Assembly (NCBI RefSeq): GCF_900188175.1
Contig: NZ_FZOQ01000003.1
Coordinates: 124,001 to 188,000 of the forward strand
DNA from: Pontibacter ummariensis
Lineage (GTDB): Bacteria > Bacteroidota > Bacteroidia > Cytophagales > Hymenobacteraceae
Length of the DNA stretch: 64,000 nucleotides
Direction of reading: 5' to 3'
The notes beneath the pieces are model-generated. The model saw only the letters and a list, made by a program, of their open reading frames with translations, was not told the DNA's origin and did not search any database. Shown one piece after another: positions 17,795-26,964 of the stretch. Numbering within the stretch: position 1 is the stretch's first letter; the number at the start of each line of letters is the position of its first letter. A program made the position numbers and the translations under genes.

Positions 17795-18406
17795 ATGGCC
17801 TTGTCAGACCCCATACCACGAAAAGTCCTACCCCTGTTTCACCGGGAAGGAATAGAGGCAGTAACAGAGGAGGAGCTTGTTCACATGTTAGGGCTCCACC
17901 CGGCTGCCTATCAAGACCTTTTTCCCACGAAAGCTGACATGGTGAGGCAGGTCGTGAACTTCGATATGGAGACACAGAAGCAGGAAGAGCAGGAGCTTCT
18001 GCAGCAAGCGGCGAATCCCGTAGAGGAGATTATCCTCTTGCTACGGAATGGCATCAAAAAGATGAGCAGCATTAATCCGCACTACATTTCAGACTTACAG
18101 CAGTATTACCCAGAGGCCTGGCAACTGTGCGAAGAGTACCTGCAATCTTACTCTTACTATCAGAACATGGATATTATCAACAAAGGTATCCTGCAAGGCT
18201 ACTTCCGGAAAGACATAAACCTGCAGCTGGTGGCAAAGATCCTGCTGGAGCAGTTTAACATGATGATCAACCCTGCTATCTTCCCTCCGGAGCGCTACGG
18301 ATTGGGAGAGGTGTTCCGGAGCATTTACTTATACTATGTGCGCGGTATCTGTACCGAGAGAGGAGGCAAGATGGCAGAAGAGTACTTTTCGAGAAATAAC
18401 CTGTAA
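17795..18406 (+). CDS. TetR/AcrR family transcriptional regulator
   Basis: The 203-residue protein has a short N-terminal helix-turn-helix region (GIEAVTEEELVHMLGLHPAAYQDLFPTKADMVRQVV, residues about 19-54) in which the Y-x-x-F-x-x-K-x-x-M/L pattern after the recognition helix is typical of TetR. The remainder is an all-helical ligand-binding domain. The HTH is somewhat divergent. It follows cruF by 142 nt on the same strand and could control the carotenoid genes or be independent. It ends in a strong shared terminator. Confidence 0.75.
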   Translation: MALSDPIPRKVLPLFHREGIEAVTEEELVHMLGLHPAAYQDLFPTKADMVRQVVNFDMETQKQEEQELLQQAANPVEEIILLLRNGIKKMSSINPHYISDLQQYYPEAWQLCEEYLQSYSYYQNMDIINKGILQGYFRKDINLQLVAKILLEQFNMMINPAIFPPERYGLGEVFRSIYLYYVRGICTERGGKMAEEYFSRNNL

Positions 18407-18410
18407 CACT

Positions 18411-18457
18411 AAAAAAGCAGCGGGGCCAATGAAAAACACTGGCCCCGCTGCTTTTTT
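18411..18457. terminator. Bidirectional terminator between the TetR gene and the DUF6952 gene
   Basis: A perfect 18-bp stem (18411-18428 with 18440-18457) starts with six A and ends with six T, so it works in both directions for the two convergent genes. Confidence 0.9.
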
Positions 18458-18470
18458 AAGTATATGTCTC

Positions 18471-18713
18471 TTAGCTGATAGAAGTCCGCACCTTTTGGGT
18501 ATACTGGCGCAGGGCAGCTTTAAACTCCGTGCCATTGTCTTCCATCTCGTTTAGGATCCAAACGGCGGCAAGCACGTGGGTCAGCTGTTCGCCCTCGTCT
18601 TCTCCTTCTACTTCAATAGCGAGCTGCTGCTCGTCCACGATGGCGGCTTCAGCAGCCATTAATTCTTCAAGGGTGTAATTTTCTACTAGCTTTTTAATAG
18701 CAGGTATCTTCAT
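18471..18713 (-). CDS. DUF6952 family small protein
   Basis: The 80-residue helical protein (MKIPAIKKLVENYTLEELMA start) matches the Bacteroidota family DUF6952, which is regularly encoded directly after a thioredoxin gene, as here (9 nt spacing). The segment AIVDEQQLAIEVEGEDEGEQ is strongly acidic. Function is unknown; gene order suggests a part in the thioredoxin/peroxiredoxin system. Confidence 0.7.
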   Translation of the reverse strand: MKIPAIKKLVENYTLEELMAAEAAIVDEQQLAIEVEGEDEGEQLTHVLAAVWILNEMEDNGTEFKAALRQYTQKVRTSIS

Positions 18714-18722
18714 AGTATTAGT

Positions 18723-19043
18723 CTACGCGTCAAGTTTATGGATGAGTTCACGAACGGCGTCTTCTTTGCTGGCGGCTACCGTATCTATCAGCTTACCATT
18801 TTTGAAAACAGCAAAGAAAGGCAGGTTGGTTACATTTGCCAGCTTGCGTGCTTCCGGGCTGGTCTCCGCGTTTACGTCTACGAAAGCAATGTTCGTAAAA
18901 GTCTCGTCGTCTGACATGCGTTTAAACTTTGGGGAGAATAAACGGCAGTTGCCACACCAATCGGCATAGTACTTCACTACTACCTTTGGGTTTGCTGTCA
19001 GCACATCGTTAAAATCGTTATCAGTTGCTTTTATAACGGCCAT
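18723..19043 (-). CDS. Thioredoxin-family protein with CGNC active site
   Basis: The 106-residue protein is a single thioredoxin domain: VVVKYYADWCGNCRLFSPKF near residues 21-40 holds the redox pair Cys30 and Cys33, and the cis-proline follows in VTNLPFFAVFKNGK near 72. The active site is CGNC instead of the usual CGPC, and replacing the proline normally makes the protein more oxidising than thioredoxin 1. No signal peptide is present, so it is cytoplasmic. It is the first gene of a pair with DUF6952. Confidence 0.88.
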   Translation of the reverse strand: MAVIKATDNDFNDVLTANPKVVVKYYADWCGNCRLFSPKFKRMSDDETFTNIAFVDVNAETSPEARKLANVTNLPFFAVFKNGKLIDTVAASKEDAVRELIHKLDA

Positions 19044-19097
19044 GTTTCTTCTTTTTATATTTTACGTAATCAGATTCTACCACTAATTTACTCCTGT

Positions 19098-19130
19098 CAA
19101 AAGTAAATGTTTCAGCCGGAAGAAGGACAA
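19098..19130 (-). promoter_or_regulatory. Promoter of the thioredoxin-DUF6952 pair
   Basis: On the minus strand TACTTTTG (plus coordinates 19098-19105) is an exact -7 match and TTG (19128-19130) lies upstream with a 22-nt spacer. The leader is about 50 nt. Confidence 0.55.
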
Positions 19131-19321
19131 TAGTTTTGATAGATTTAACTTATAGGCTTATTGGTATATCCTATAATGCTGTTAGGTACAGTGCCTGCCC
19201 CAAATCAACCAAGGCATGGAAACTATACCAAAGGCTTTAAAGTTATAGCTAAGAAGAAATTATGTCTGCATAAATCGCAGCGGCGGCTAAAATGGATATT
19301 ATAATCTACAGGCCAAATTTG

Positions 19322-19329
19322 TATCTTTG
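19322..19329 (+). promoter_or_regulatory. Promoter -7 element of prfA
   Basis: TATCTTTG is an exact TAnnTTTG match, 23 nt before the prfA ATG at 19353. Confidence 0.55.
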
Positions 19330-19352
19330 CAGCCTAAAACCAGACAAACACG

Positions 19353-20429
19353 ATGTTAGATAAGTTAGAAGCCATTAATCAGCGGTTTGAGGAGGTAAGC
19401 AAGTTGCTTATTCAGCCAGATGTGGCCAGCGACATGAAGAAGTTCAAGGCGCTGAACAAAGAGTATAAAGACCTGGACAAGATAGTAGTTGAATATAAGA
19501 AGTATCTCAACATTCTGAGCAATATCGATAATGCCAAGCAGGTAATTGCCACAGAGAAGGACGAGGACTTCCGCGAAATGGCCAAGGAAGAACTGGACGA
19601 GCTGCTCCCGCAGCGCGAACAGATGGAAGATCTGCTGAAGGAGCTGCTGATCCCGAAAGACCCGAACGACAGCAAGGACATTATCATGGAAATCCGTGCA
19701 GGTGCGGGTGGTGATGAGGCCTCCATCTTTGCCGGTGACCTGTACCGCATGTACAGCCGCTTTGCCGAGCGCATGGGCTGGCGTGTCGAATTGATCGATG
19801 CCACGGAGGGTACTTCGGGCGGTTATAAAGAGATCATCGTGAACATGTCTGGGGAGGACGTGTACGGCAAGTTGAAGTTCGAGTCAGGGGTGCACCGCGT
19901 GCAGCGTGTGCCGGCTACCGAAACGCAGGGCCGTATCCATACCTCTGTTGCCTCGGTGGTTGTATTGCCGGAGGTGGAAGAACTGGACGTGGAGATCGAT
20001 ATGAACGACGTGCGGAAAGACCTGTTCATGTCGTCCGGGCCGGGTGGCCAGTCGGTGAACACGACCTATTCTGCGGTGCGCTTAACGCACATCCCAACAG
20101 GCATTGTGGCCCAGTGCCAGGACCAGAAGTCGCAGCTGAAGAACTTCGATAAGGCTTTGGCCGTGTTGCGTTCACGCCTGTACGAGATCGAGCTGGCTAA
20201 GAAGCAGGAAGCGGAGGGTGCACAGCGTAAGAGCATGGTTGGTAGCGGCGATCGCTCTGATAAGATCCGTACCTACAACTATCCGCAGGGCCGTGTAACA
20301 GACCACCGTATTGGTTATACCGTATATAACCTGCCAAACGTGATGGACGGTGGAATTGAGGACTTTGTAGAGCAGCTGCGTATTGCAGAAAACGCCGAAA
20401 GATTGAAAGAAGGCGCTGCAGCAGAATAA
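19353..20429 (+). CDS. prfA: Peptide chain release factor 1
   Basis: RF1 terminates translation at UAA and UAG. The 358-residue protein has the RF1-specific tripeptide PAT at 187-189 (in [18 protein letters not shown]), which reads the stop codon, and the peptidyl-hydrolysis motif GGQ at 231-233 ([12 protein letters not shown]). RF2 would carry SPF in place of PAT. The acidic N-terminal domain and [16 protein letters not shown] near 112 also fit. It is transcribed alone and closed by a strong terminator. Confidence 0.97.
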   Translation: MLDKLEAINQRFEEVSKLLIQPDVASDMKKFKALNKEYKDLDKIVVEYKKYLNILSNIDNAKQVIATEKDEDFREMAKEELDELLPQREQMEDLLKELLIPKDPNDSKDIIMEIRAGAGGDEASIFAGDLYRMYSRFAERMGWRVELIDATEGTSGGYKEIIVNMSGEDVYGKLKFESGVHRVQRVPATETQGRIHTSVASVVVLPEVEELDVEIDMNDVRKDLFMSSGPGGQSVNTTYSAVRLTHIPTGIVAQCQDQKSQLKNFDKALAVLRSRLYEIELAKKQEAEGAQRKSMVGSGDRSDKIRTYNYPQGRVTDHRIGYTVYNLPNVMDGGIEDFVEQLRIAENAERLKEGAAAE

Positions 20430-20454
20430 TAAACCTGTGAATAAGTAAGTTATC

Positions 20455-20496
20455 AAAAGGATGCAGGGAGCTTTAGCTCGTGCTGCATCCTTTTTT
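20455..20496 (+). terminator. Terminator of prfA
   Basis: AAAAGGATGCAG (20455-20466) pairs with CTGCATCC and following T residues (20483-20494); the loop contains a smaller AGCT hairpin. A run of six T follows. Confidence 0.85.
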
Positions 20497-20555
20497 GTTT
20501 TAGCTGCTATGTGGGTGAATCGTTCATCCCTAATCCCTAGACCATCTTTTTAAGC

Positions 20556-21929
20556 TTGAAGTACCTGCTCGCCATACTGCCCCTGCTCTTATTGCTCTCC
20601 GTGTTGTCATGCGAGCCAAAGGATGAGGTGATCTCCACCGACCCGGAGGCTGTGCTGGCTTTCTCGGCCGACACGCTCCTGTTCGACACGGTGTTTGTGA
20701 GCCAGGGAAGCATCACCAAGCGCCTCAGGGTATACAACCCCAACGAAAAGGCGGTACGCATTAGCGAGGTGACTTTAGCGGGCGCAGGAAGCTCTCCCTA
20801 CCAGCTAACCATTAACGGAATACAGAGCCCGCTGGCCAATAACCTGGAACTGCGCGGTGGCGACAGCTTATATGTGCTGGTAAAGGTCAACATTAACCCC
20901 TCAGACGAGAACCTCCCCTTCCTGGTAGCCGATTCCATCCTTTTCCGGACGAACGGGCAGCAGCAGAGCGTAAAGCTGGTTGCCCATGGGCAAAACGCTT
21001 ATTTCCACCGCAAAGAAGTGATTGGCACAACAGTGTGGGAAAATGACAAACCGCATGTGCTACTGGACTCTGTGCTGGTAAAAGCGGGGGCTACCCTTAC
21101 GATAAAGGAAGGGGCACAGATCTACGGGAGCAACAAATCAGTGCTGCTGGTAAACGGCCAGTTATTAGTAGAGGGTACGCCAGACAAGCGCGTGTTATTT
21201 GCAGGGTACCGGCGGGAAGAGCAGTACCTGACAGCACCAGGCCAATGGGAAGGAGTTCGGATACTGACAGAGAGTGAAAACAACAGTATCCGCTATGCCG
21301 ATATTCGAAACACCCGTTATGGCTTACGCATCGGTAACCCAGGCAAAGCAGGCACCTTGGTTGAGGGATGTAAAGTGCAGTATGCGTTCCTAGATGGCAT
21401 TGTTGCTTTTACCTCCGATGTAAAGGTAGTTAACACGCTCATCCATAATTGTGGACAGTATGGCTTCGGGGGCCTGGGAGGCGGTAACTATGAAATTCTC
21501 TATTCCACCATCGTCAGCTATAATAACCTCCTCTTCCGCGAGACACCACTTTTTGTTGTGGCAGACTTTATCCCCGGCACAGATATAAAAGACCAACCTA
21601 CCTCCCTCCGGCTAATTAATTCCATCGTTTATTCCGATAGCTACAGTTTTACAGACGAGGTCCTGCTTGAGCCACTCCGCTCTGACTTTGAGATAAGCCA
21701 TAACCTGCTCCGCACAGAGGTGTATAAAACAGCACTGGCGGATCAGGACAATAAGTTAAGCGCAGAGCCGAAGTTTAAGGCGCCTGCCAAGGCTAATTTT
21801 AGTCTGGATACCCTCTCTCCCGCCAGTGGAGCAGCAAAGCTACTTCCGGGCATTCTGCAGGACCTGAAAGGCACGAGCCGTAGTTCGACCAAGCCTGATG
21901 CAGGTGCGTATGAGCGTACCATAGACTAA
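20556..21929 (+). CDS. Lipoprotein with right-handed beta-helix repeats
   Basis: The 457-residue protein starts with a lipoprotein signal (MKYLLAILPLLLLLSVLSC, lipid-bearing Cys19). Residues 40-150 look like an Ig-like/beta-sandwich domain, and from about 160 to 400 the repeated pattern of short beta strands (GVRILTESENNSIRYADIRN, TLVEGCKVQYAFLDGIVAFT) indicates a parallel beta-helix of the pectate-lyase-like type. It ends with GAYE, common to such proteins in Bacteroidota. It starts with TTG: an in-frame stop at 20538 and no ATG between support that. The role is unknown, probably surface or periplasmic. Confidence 0.75.
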   Translation: MKYLLAILPLLLLLSVLSCEPKDEVISTDPEAVLAFSADTLLFDTVFVSQGSITKRLRVYNPNEKAVRISEVTLAGAGSSPYQLTINGIQSPLANNLELRGGDSLYVLVKVNINPSDENLPFLVADSILFRTNGQQQSVKLVAHGQNAYFHRKEVIGTTVWENDKPHVLLDSVLVKAGATLTIKEGAQIYGSNKSVLLVNGQLLVEGTPDKRVLFAGYRREEQYLTAPGQWEGVRILTESENNSIRYADIRNTRYGLRIGNPGKAGTLVEGCKVQYAFLDGIVAFTSDVKVVNTLIHNCGQYGFGGLGGGNYEILYSTIVSYNNLLFRETPLFVVADFIPGTDIKDQPTSLRLINSIVYSDSYSFTDEVLLEPLRSDFEISHNLLRTEVYKTALADQDNKLSAEPKFKAPAKANFSLDTLSPASGAAKLLPGILQDLKGTSRSSTKPDAGAYERTID

Positions 21930-21968
21930 GATTTGCTAGTACACGTCCCAAACCTACACTTTGTTATT

Positions 21969-22388
21969 ATGTGGTTTCAGAAAGAGATAAGGTTGCCCGC
22001 TGTAAAGCGAGGCTTTCATTTGATTACAGACCTATTGGTGGCACAGCTGCCTGAAATAGAAGAGATAGAGATAGGCCTGGCGCATGTCTTTATCAAGCAT
22101 ACCTCCGCTAGCTTGGCTATTAACGAAGATGCTGACCCTACCGTGCGACAGGACTTTGAGAGCCATTTTAACCACATGGTCCCCGAAAAGCAGCCCTACT
22201 ACCGGCATACGCTGGAAGGACCAGACGACATGCCGGCGCATTTGAAAGCAGCCATTCTGGGGAGTTCTGTGACCATCCCTATCTCCAAAGGGGAACTGAA
22301 CCTGGGCACCTGGCAGGGCGTGTACCTTTGCGAGCACCGCGACCATGCCCCTAAACGTACTGTGGTGGTAACTTTACAAGGGGAATAG
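21969..22388 (+). CDS. YjbQ/UPF0047 family protein
   Basis: The 139-residue protein is a full-length YjbQ family member. Conserved blocks are GLAHVFIKHTSASLAINEDA, DPTVRQDFESHF and GSSVTIPISKGELNLGTWQG followed by VYLCEHRD. The family has been described as a secondary thiamine-phosphate synthase in some organisms; the cellular role is not settled. I start at ATG 21969 (MWFQKEI), as homologues begin there; the frame from 21933 adds 12 residues without support. Confidence 0.88.
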   Translation: MWFQKEIRLPAVKRGFHLITDLLVAQLPEIEEIEIGLAHVFIKHTSASLAINEDADPTVRQDFESHFNHMVPEKQPYYRHTLEGPDDMPAHLKAAILGSSVTIPISKGELNLGTWQGVYLCEHRDHAPKRTVVVTLQGE

Positions 22389-22404
22389 AGCCTCTGAAAG
22401 CAGT

Positions 22405-22427
22405 AAGGGTGACACCGACCCTTTTAA
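22405..22427 (+). terminator. Weak terminator after the YjbQ gene
   Basis: AAGGGT (22405-22410) pairs with ACCCTT (22418-22423) across a 7-nt loop and is followed by TTAAT. The stem is only 6 bp. Confidence 0.35.
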
Positions 22428-22456
22428 TGTGTGGCGTTGATGCTGCTATCCGCCCC

Positions 22457-23965
22457 TTACCTGACGACACTTACTTTCCTGGTATCAGTGCCGTTGGTGC
22501 TCTTGATCCGGAGGATGTAGACGCCCGACGGCAGGTTCCGTACATCCAGGCGCAGCACCCGGTCCCGGATCTCTGCATTCACCATTACCTGCCCTAACTG
22601 GTTTACCAGTTCTACCTGCCGTACCCACACGCGGGCTGGTTGTTCTATGGTGATAAAATCAGAGGCAGGACTAGGGTACACCACGAGGTCGTTAACGGTA
22701 ACGTGCACATAGCCTGTCTTTTCCTTGGTACTGCTCAGCTTATCGTTAGCAATGGTCAATTTTACCGAGTACTTGCCAGGCTGAGGGTACAGCACCGTTG
22801 GGTTCTCCTGGGTAGACACGGCAGGCACCCCTCCCTCAAACTCCCAGTACCAGGAGGTAGGCCGGGCACCAATAGAGGCATCTGTAAAGTTAATGCTGCT
22901 TCCTGCTATGGTTAACGTATCATAAGGTACGGCGGTCTGGAAATCAGAACGCATGTTGCCAATGCAGGCAGGAGAGGTAAGAATACTACTGCGAGATGTG
23001 CTTAAAACGGCATTCATATAGTCTGCCTGGCCTTTCGTGAATAGGTTCATGCAGGCGTCGTCGGTATAGTCCATGTAGTTCTGGTACATGTTGCCGTAAG
23101 GTCCGTTATCACAGGAGGTGATAATCCCGGTTGGGTAGCCAGTTGTCTCCTGCTCCTGGTTAGGGGTATCGTCAATGCCATCCGAATCAGTGCAGGAAAC
23201 CCCGTTACCCCAGATATGCTTTAGCCCTAGCCAATGGCCAACCTCGTGCGTGGCGGTACGTCCTTTGTTATAGTTCCACTTATAGGTGTTGACCGGTGCG
23301 GCTCCCACTGCACCGTAATGTAAGACCACCCCGTCTTCAAAAGGGCGAACACCTGGAGGCGTGGCGTAGCCCAGAATGTTCCCGTCTATATTACAGACCC
23401 AGATATTGAGGTACTGGTCCCTGTCCCAGGCATCTACTCCCCCGTTGGCAGAGGACTTTACATAGTCGTTGCCGAAGCCAAAAGAAGTACGGGTGGTTCT
23501 TGTCCTGGTAATGCCATTGGTTGGGTCGCCGTTCGGATCAATGACGGCCATGCAGAATTGCACGCGGGTGTCGGCAGCGAAAGGCAGAAAGTGTGCGGGA
23601 GTATTTGCTGCATCGGCATTCGTTCGGCTAAAATCAGCGTTCAACACTTCCAGCTGTGAGAGTAACTGATCATCCGAAATGTTCTCAGACGCATTGTTGT
23701 AGACCACGTGAAAAACCACCGGAATGGTGATGGCTGTGGCGGCGCGTAGGGCCTGCCCTTGGCTTTGCTGTATCAGAGCTGTACGCGTAATCTGTTGCAG
23801 CTCCTGCTGCCGCTGTTTAAATGCCGGGTCCTTTGTTTGCAGGAGGTGGGTAAAGGCATCTGTGGCACAGGTGCGGTCACGGTTAATACCAGGTACAGAT
23901 GGTGTCTGCGCAAAGCCAGGCAAGGCACTAGCTAGTAAAAAGACGAAAAAGGTAAATATACGCAT
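22457..23965 (-). CDS. Secreted M43 (pappalysin-type) zinc metalloprotease with PKD domain and T9SS sorting domain
   Basis: The 502-residue protein has a signal peptide (MRIFTFFVFLLASALPGFAQ), a zinc site H240-E-x-x-H244-x-x-G-x-x-H250 in ATHEVGHWLGLKH, and a later Met-turn region (QNYMDYTDD), which together mark metzincin family M43. A PKD-like domain (about 355-420, WYWEFEGGVPAVSTQENPTV) and a C-terminal type IX secretion sorting domain (about 428-502, NLPSGVYILRI) follow. It is probably exported across the outer membrane. I choose ATG 23965 because the signal peptide starts there; the frame is open to 24004. Confidence 0.88.
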   Translation of the reverse strand: MRIFTFFVFLLASALPGFAQTPSVPGINRDRTCATDAFTHLLQTKDPAFKQRQQELQQITRTALIQQSQGQALRAATAITIPVVFHVVYNNASENISDDQLLSQLEVLNADFSRTNADAANTPAHFLPFAADTRVQFCMAVIDPNGDPTNGITRTRTTRTSFGFGNDYVKSSANGGVDAWDRDQYLNIWVCNIDGNILGYATPPGVRPFEDGVVLHYGAVGAAPVNTYKWNYNKGRTATHEVGHWLGLKHIWGNGVSCTDSDGIDDTPNQEQETTGYPTGIITSCDNGPYGNMYQNYMDYTDDACMNLFTKGQADYMNAVLSTSRSSILTSPACIGNMRSDFQTAVPYDTLTIAGSSINFTDASIGARPTSWYWEFEGGVPAVSTQENPTVLYPQPGKYSVKLTIANDKLSSTKEKTGYVHVTVNDLVVYPSPASDFITIEQPARVWVRQVELVNQLGQVMVNAEIRDRVLRLDVRNLPSGVYILRIKSTNGTDTRKVSVVR

Positions 23966-24122
23966 GCCACAGCAAGTATGGGTAAACAAAACGCGCTGGC
24001 ACACTAAATGTTGCCTTTATGCAATTTACGGAATAAGAAGTTAACCGGCTGTATAAATGGCTAGCTATGAAGCAGATAATTCAATAGGAGAGACAAATGC
24101 ATTCCTTCTTACCTTTCGTTGC

Positions 24123-24695
24123 CTATAGGTTAGCGTCTATTTTGTAGTGCAGTGAATCGGAAAAGGCAAGCCGTTGCACACCCTCTACCCTGTAGCTGGA
24201 GATATTGCCTGTAGCCGGGTCGGCAGAAAGCTGTAGTTTCCTGCGGGAGAAAAAGATGATGTTTTGCTCTTCTAGCAGGGCTTCTAGTTGCCGGAACTCC
24301 CGATCCGGGCTAAGCACAAGGTGCAGGTATTGCACCACCGGCTCAGCGTCCTCTACCTGGACGTATTTAATTGAAATGTTCCCATCGGGTAATACCTGCT
24401 CCTCCATGGCATAATTTTCTAACAGGGTGGAGCGGTTTAGGTCAGCCGTTTCAAACACGGCTAGTTCGTTTTCCCAGCCGATCTCATCTGTCTCTATGGT
24501 TTCGGTTGGCGCCTCACCCGTGGTAACTGATTTTAGCACCATCGGTTGCTTCGCTTCCAGGAGTTCTACCTGGTGTTGCAGGTAGGCAAGCAGGTTGTAA
24601 GGGGGCTCCGCCTCGGCAGATACAGGCGGAGCTGGCCTCTCACAAGCAGTAATGGCCAGCAGTAGGCCCAATAAGATGGGGGTATACTTGGCCAT
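24123..24695 (-). CDS. Hypothetical lipoprotein
   Basis: The 190-residue protein begins MAKYTPILLGLLLAITAC, a lipoprotein signal with Cys18. The rest is mostly beta and acidic with no family I recognise. An in-frame ATG at 24713 would overlap the upstream gpmI by 11 nt and would place a charged DKE segment before the signal, so ATG 24695 is preferred. It probably shares the gpmI transcript. Confidence 0.65.
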   Translation of the reverse strand: MAKYTPILLGLLLAITACERPAPPVSAEAEPPYNLLAYLQHQVELLEAKQPMVLKSVTTGEAPTETIETDEIGWENELAVFETADLNRSTLLENYAMEEQVLPDGNISIKYVQVEDAEPVVQYLHLVLSPDREFRQLEALLEEQNIIFFSRRKLQLSADPATGNISSYRVEGVQRLAFSDSLHYKIDANL

Positions 24696-24702
24696 CAGTT
24701 CT

Positions 24703-26229
24703 TTATCTATCAATAAGTGAAGTTCCGGTCATTTCCGCTGGCTTCGGAACGCCCATCAGTTCCAGAATAGTTGGCGCGATGTCGCCAAGCTTGCCAGGGT
24801 GCAGCTTTCCTTCAAAATCATTGCTCACCAGCACGCAAGGCACCAGGTTAGTGGTATGAGCCGTGTTCGGAGTACCGTCCTCGTTGACCATGTAGTCCGC
24901 GTTGCCGTGATCAGCTATTACAATGATATCATAGCCATTGTTTAGGGCAGTGGTAATAACGGCCTCAGAACACTTGTCTACGGTTTCGCAAGCTTTTACG
25001 GCAGCGTCAAACACGCCGGTGTGGCCTACCATGTCTGGGTTGGCGAAGTTAAGGCAGATGAAGTCAGCACTCTTCTTCTCCAGCTCCGGCACAATCGCAT
25101 CGCGGATATCGTAGGCGCTCATCTCCGGCTGCAGGTCATAGGTGGCTACTTTAGGCGAAGGACACAGCAAACGGCTCTCTCCTTCAAACTGCTCTTCGCG
25201 TCCGCCTGAGAAGAAGAAGGTTACGTGCGGGTATTTCTCTGTTTCTGCTATGCGGATCTGTTTTTTGCCATGGTTGGCCAGTACCGCACCCAAAGTATTG
25301 TTCAGGTTATCTTTCTCAAAAATCGGTTCTACGCCCTTAAACGTCTCGTCGTAGTTCGTCATGGTAATGTAGCGCAGGTCCAGCTTCTGCATATTCTGCT
25401 CCGGGAAGTCGCGCTGCGTCAGGGCCTGCGTAATCTCACGGCCACGGTCTGTCCGGAAGTTAAAGCAGATCACCACATCACCGTTCTTTATAGTGGCGAT
25501 AGGCTCCTGGTTATCGTTCACTTTCACGATAGGCTTGATAAACTCGTCTGTTACCCCCTCATTGTAAGAGGCCAGCATCGATTTAATCAGGTTCTGAGAA
25601 TGCTCCCCCTCTCCTTTTACCAGCAGGTCGTAGGCCATTTTTACACGTTCCCAGCGGTTGTCGCGGTCCATCGCGTAGTAACGGCCCACAATCGAGGCGA
25701 TCGTACCGGAAGCGTGCTCCAGGTGCTGCTCCAGCTCATTGATGAACTTAACACCGCTTTTAGGGTCTGTGTCACGGCCGTCTGTAAAAGCATGGATGTA
25801 CACGTCGTGCAGTTCCTGATCGTACGCTGCAGAGCAAAGTGCCTTCAGGTGGTCGATGTGGGAGTGTACCCCGCCATTTGATACCAAACCAATCAGGTGC
25901 ACAGGCTTTTTGTTTTCCTTGGCATAAGCAAAAGCATTTGCCAAAGCGGGCATGGCGGCCAGTTTACGGTCGGCAATGGTACGGTTAATACGCACCAGGT
26001 CCTGGTATACTACGCGCCCGGCCCCCAGGTTCATGTGCCCTACTTCCGAGTTACCCATCTGCCCCTCTGGTAAGCCCACGGCCTCGCCAGAAGCCTGCAG
26101 CGTAGTAGTTGGGTACTTCGCAAGAATAGAATCTATGAAAGGGGTTTCAGCCTTCTGAATGGCCGACACCTCTGGATTTGTGGCAATACCCCACCCATCC
26201 AAAATCACTAAGAGTACCTTTTTATCCAT
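24703..26229 (-). CDS. gpmI: 2,3-bisphosphoglycerate-independent phosphoglycerate mutase
   Basis: GpmI interconverts 3- and 2-phosphoglycerate in glycolysis with two Mn ions. The 508-residue protein has ILDGWG at the N-terminus (metal Asp), the phosphoserine region GQMGNSEVGHMNLGAGR near residue 58, VHSHIDHL near 121, GRDTDP near 151 and near the C-terminus IADHGNAD plus AHTTNLVPCVLV. These cover both the phosphatase and transferase domains. A -7 element ends 5 nt before its start, so its mRNA may be leaderless. Confidence 0.97.
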   Translation of the reverse strand: MDKKVLLVILDGWGIATNPEVSAIQKAETPFIDSILAKYPTTTLQASGEAVGLPEGQMGNSEVGHMNLGAGRVVYQDLVRINRTIADRKLAAMPALANAFAYAKENKKPVHLIGLVSNGGVHSHIDHLKALCSAAYDQELHDVYIHAFTDGRDTDPKSGVKFINELEQHLEHASGTIASIVGRYYAMDRDNRWERVKMAYDLLVKGEGEHSQNLIKSMLASYNEGVTDEFIKPIVKVNDNQEPIATIKNGDVVICFNFRTDRGREITQALTQRDFPEQNMQKLDLRYITMTNYDETFKGVEPIFEKDNLNNTLGAVLANHGKKQIRIAETEKYPHVTFFFSGGREEQFEGESRLLCPSPKVATYDLQPEMSAYDIRDAIVPELEKKSADFICLNFANPDMVGHTGVFDAAVKACETVDKCSEAVITTALNNGYDIIVIADHGNADYMVNEDGTPNTAHTTNLVPCVLVSNDFEGKLHPGKLGDIAPTILELMGVPKPAEMTGTSLIDR

Positions 26230-26233
26230 GCCA

Positions 26234-26241
26234 CAAATATA
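26234..26241 (-). promoter_or_regulatory. Promoter -7 element of gpmI, next to the start codon
   Basis: On the minus strand TATATTTG is an exact TAnnTTTG match ending 4 nt before the gpmI ATG (26229). Transcription would begin at or within a few bases of the start codon. Confidence 0.5.
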
Positions 26242-26482
26242 GCTATAATCTTTAAAAACACGGTCCCAGGCTTGCGGGGAATCCTCTCCTCTGGCTCAGC
26301 CTGTTATTGCAGCTACTGTTTAATTCTCTTTAAGGTTTGTGTGTACGAGCAAAGAATTGGGCATGATACCTATGCTTTTCGTATATTTAAAGAATACTAT
26401 TAATTAATTTAGGGGCGAAAAGGCTTGTCTCCTCTCTTGGCATAGTTTTAGCTGAGATGAGGGCAAGATCACAAACAGCATT

Positions 26483-26896
26483 ATGAAAAATTTTAAACAC
26501 ATTGCAGTAGTATTTTCTGTGTTATTGGTGGCTGTGTTTTTTACGGCAGGGCAGGCTGTAGCACAGGGTGATGCCATGGGCAGCGTGAAGGCGGCGATGA
26601 AAACGGGATCAGCCAAAGAATTATCCAAAAACTTTAGCAGCATGGTAGAGCTGACCTTAGATGGTGGAGAGGCGACAAGCTACAGCAACACGCAGGCGGA
26701 GTTTGTGATGAAGAACTTTTTCGCCAAGAACGCGCCCGTAGACTTCAGTGTGAACCACAACGGAACCTCCGACAAAGGGCAGTTGTATGCCATCGGCACC
26801 TACACATCCAAAGGCGACTCCTATACGGTCCTTATCCGAATGAAGTCCGCAAACGGCAGGTACCTGATCCACTCGATGAACTTTATCAAAGATTAA
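26483..26896 (+). CDS. DUF4783 domain protein, secreted
   Basis: The 137-residue protein has a signal peptide (MKNFKHIAVVFSVLLVAVFF, cleaved near AVAQ) and a single DUF4783 domain with an NTF2-like pattern (SMVELTLDGGEATSYSNTQA, AEFVMKNFFAKNAP, YLIHSMNFIKD). The family is restricted mainly to Bacteroidota and usually lies beside nadC, as here. The function is unknown. A terminator separates it from nadC, which has its own promoter. Confidence 0.85.
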   Translation: MKNFKHIAVVFSVLLVAVFFTAGQAVAQGDAMGSVKAAMKTGSAKELSKNFSSMVELTLDGGEATSYSNTQAEFVMKNFFAKNAPVDFSVNHNGTSDKGQLYAIGTYTSKGDSYTVLIRMKSANGRYLIHSMNFIKD

Positions 26897-26923
26897 TAAG
26901 CAGATAATAATGAGAATTTTAAG

Positions 26924-26953
26924 AAGGCCCGGAGTATATCCGGGCCTTTTTTT
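26924..26953 (+). terminator. Terminator of the DUF4783 gene
   Basis: AAGGCCCGG (26924-26932) pairs with CCGGGCCTT (26940-26948) across a 7-nt loop, then T residues follow. The T-run is shared with the -7 element of nadC. Confidence 0.88.
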
Positions 26954-26960
26954 ATTTTTG
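26953..26960 (+). promoter_or_regulatory. Promoter -7 element of nadC, next to the start codon
   Basis: TATTTTTG is an exact TAnnTTTG match ending 4 nt before the nadC ATG (26965), implying a leaderless or nearly leaderless transcript. The -33 place is taken by the terminator stem. Confidence 0.5.
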
Positions 26961-26964
26961 CACT

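Larger units (their letters stand above)
19044..19352. other. Gene-free divergent promoter region, thioredoxin/prfA
   Basis: This 309-nt AT-rich stretch holds no credible gene. It contains the divergent promoters listed separately and no clear hairpin. Confidence 0.6.
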
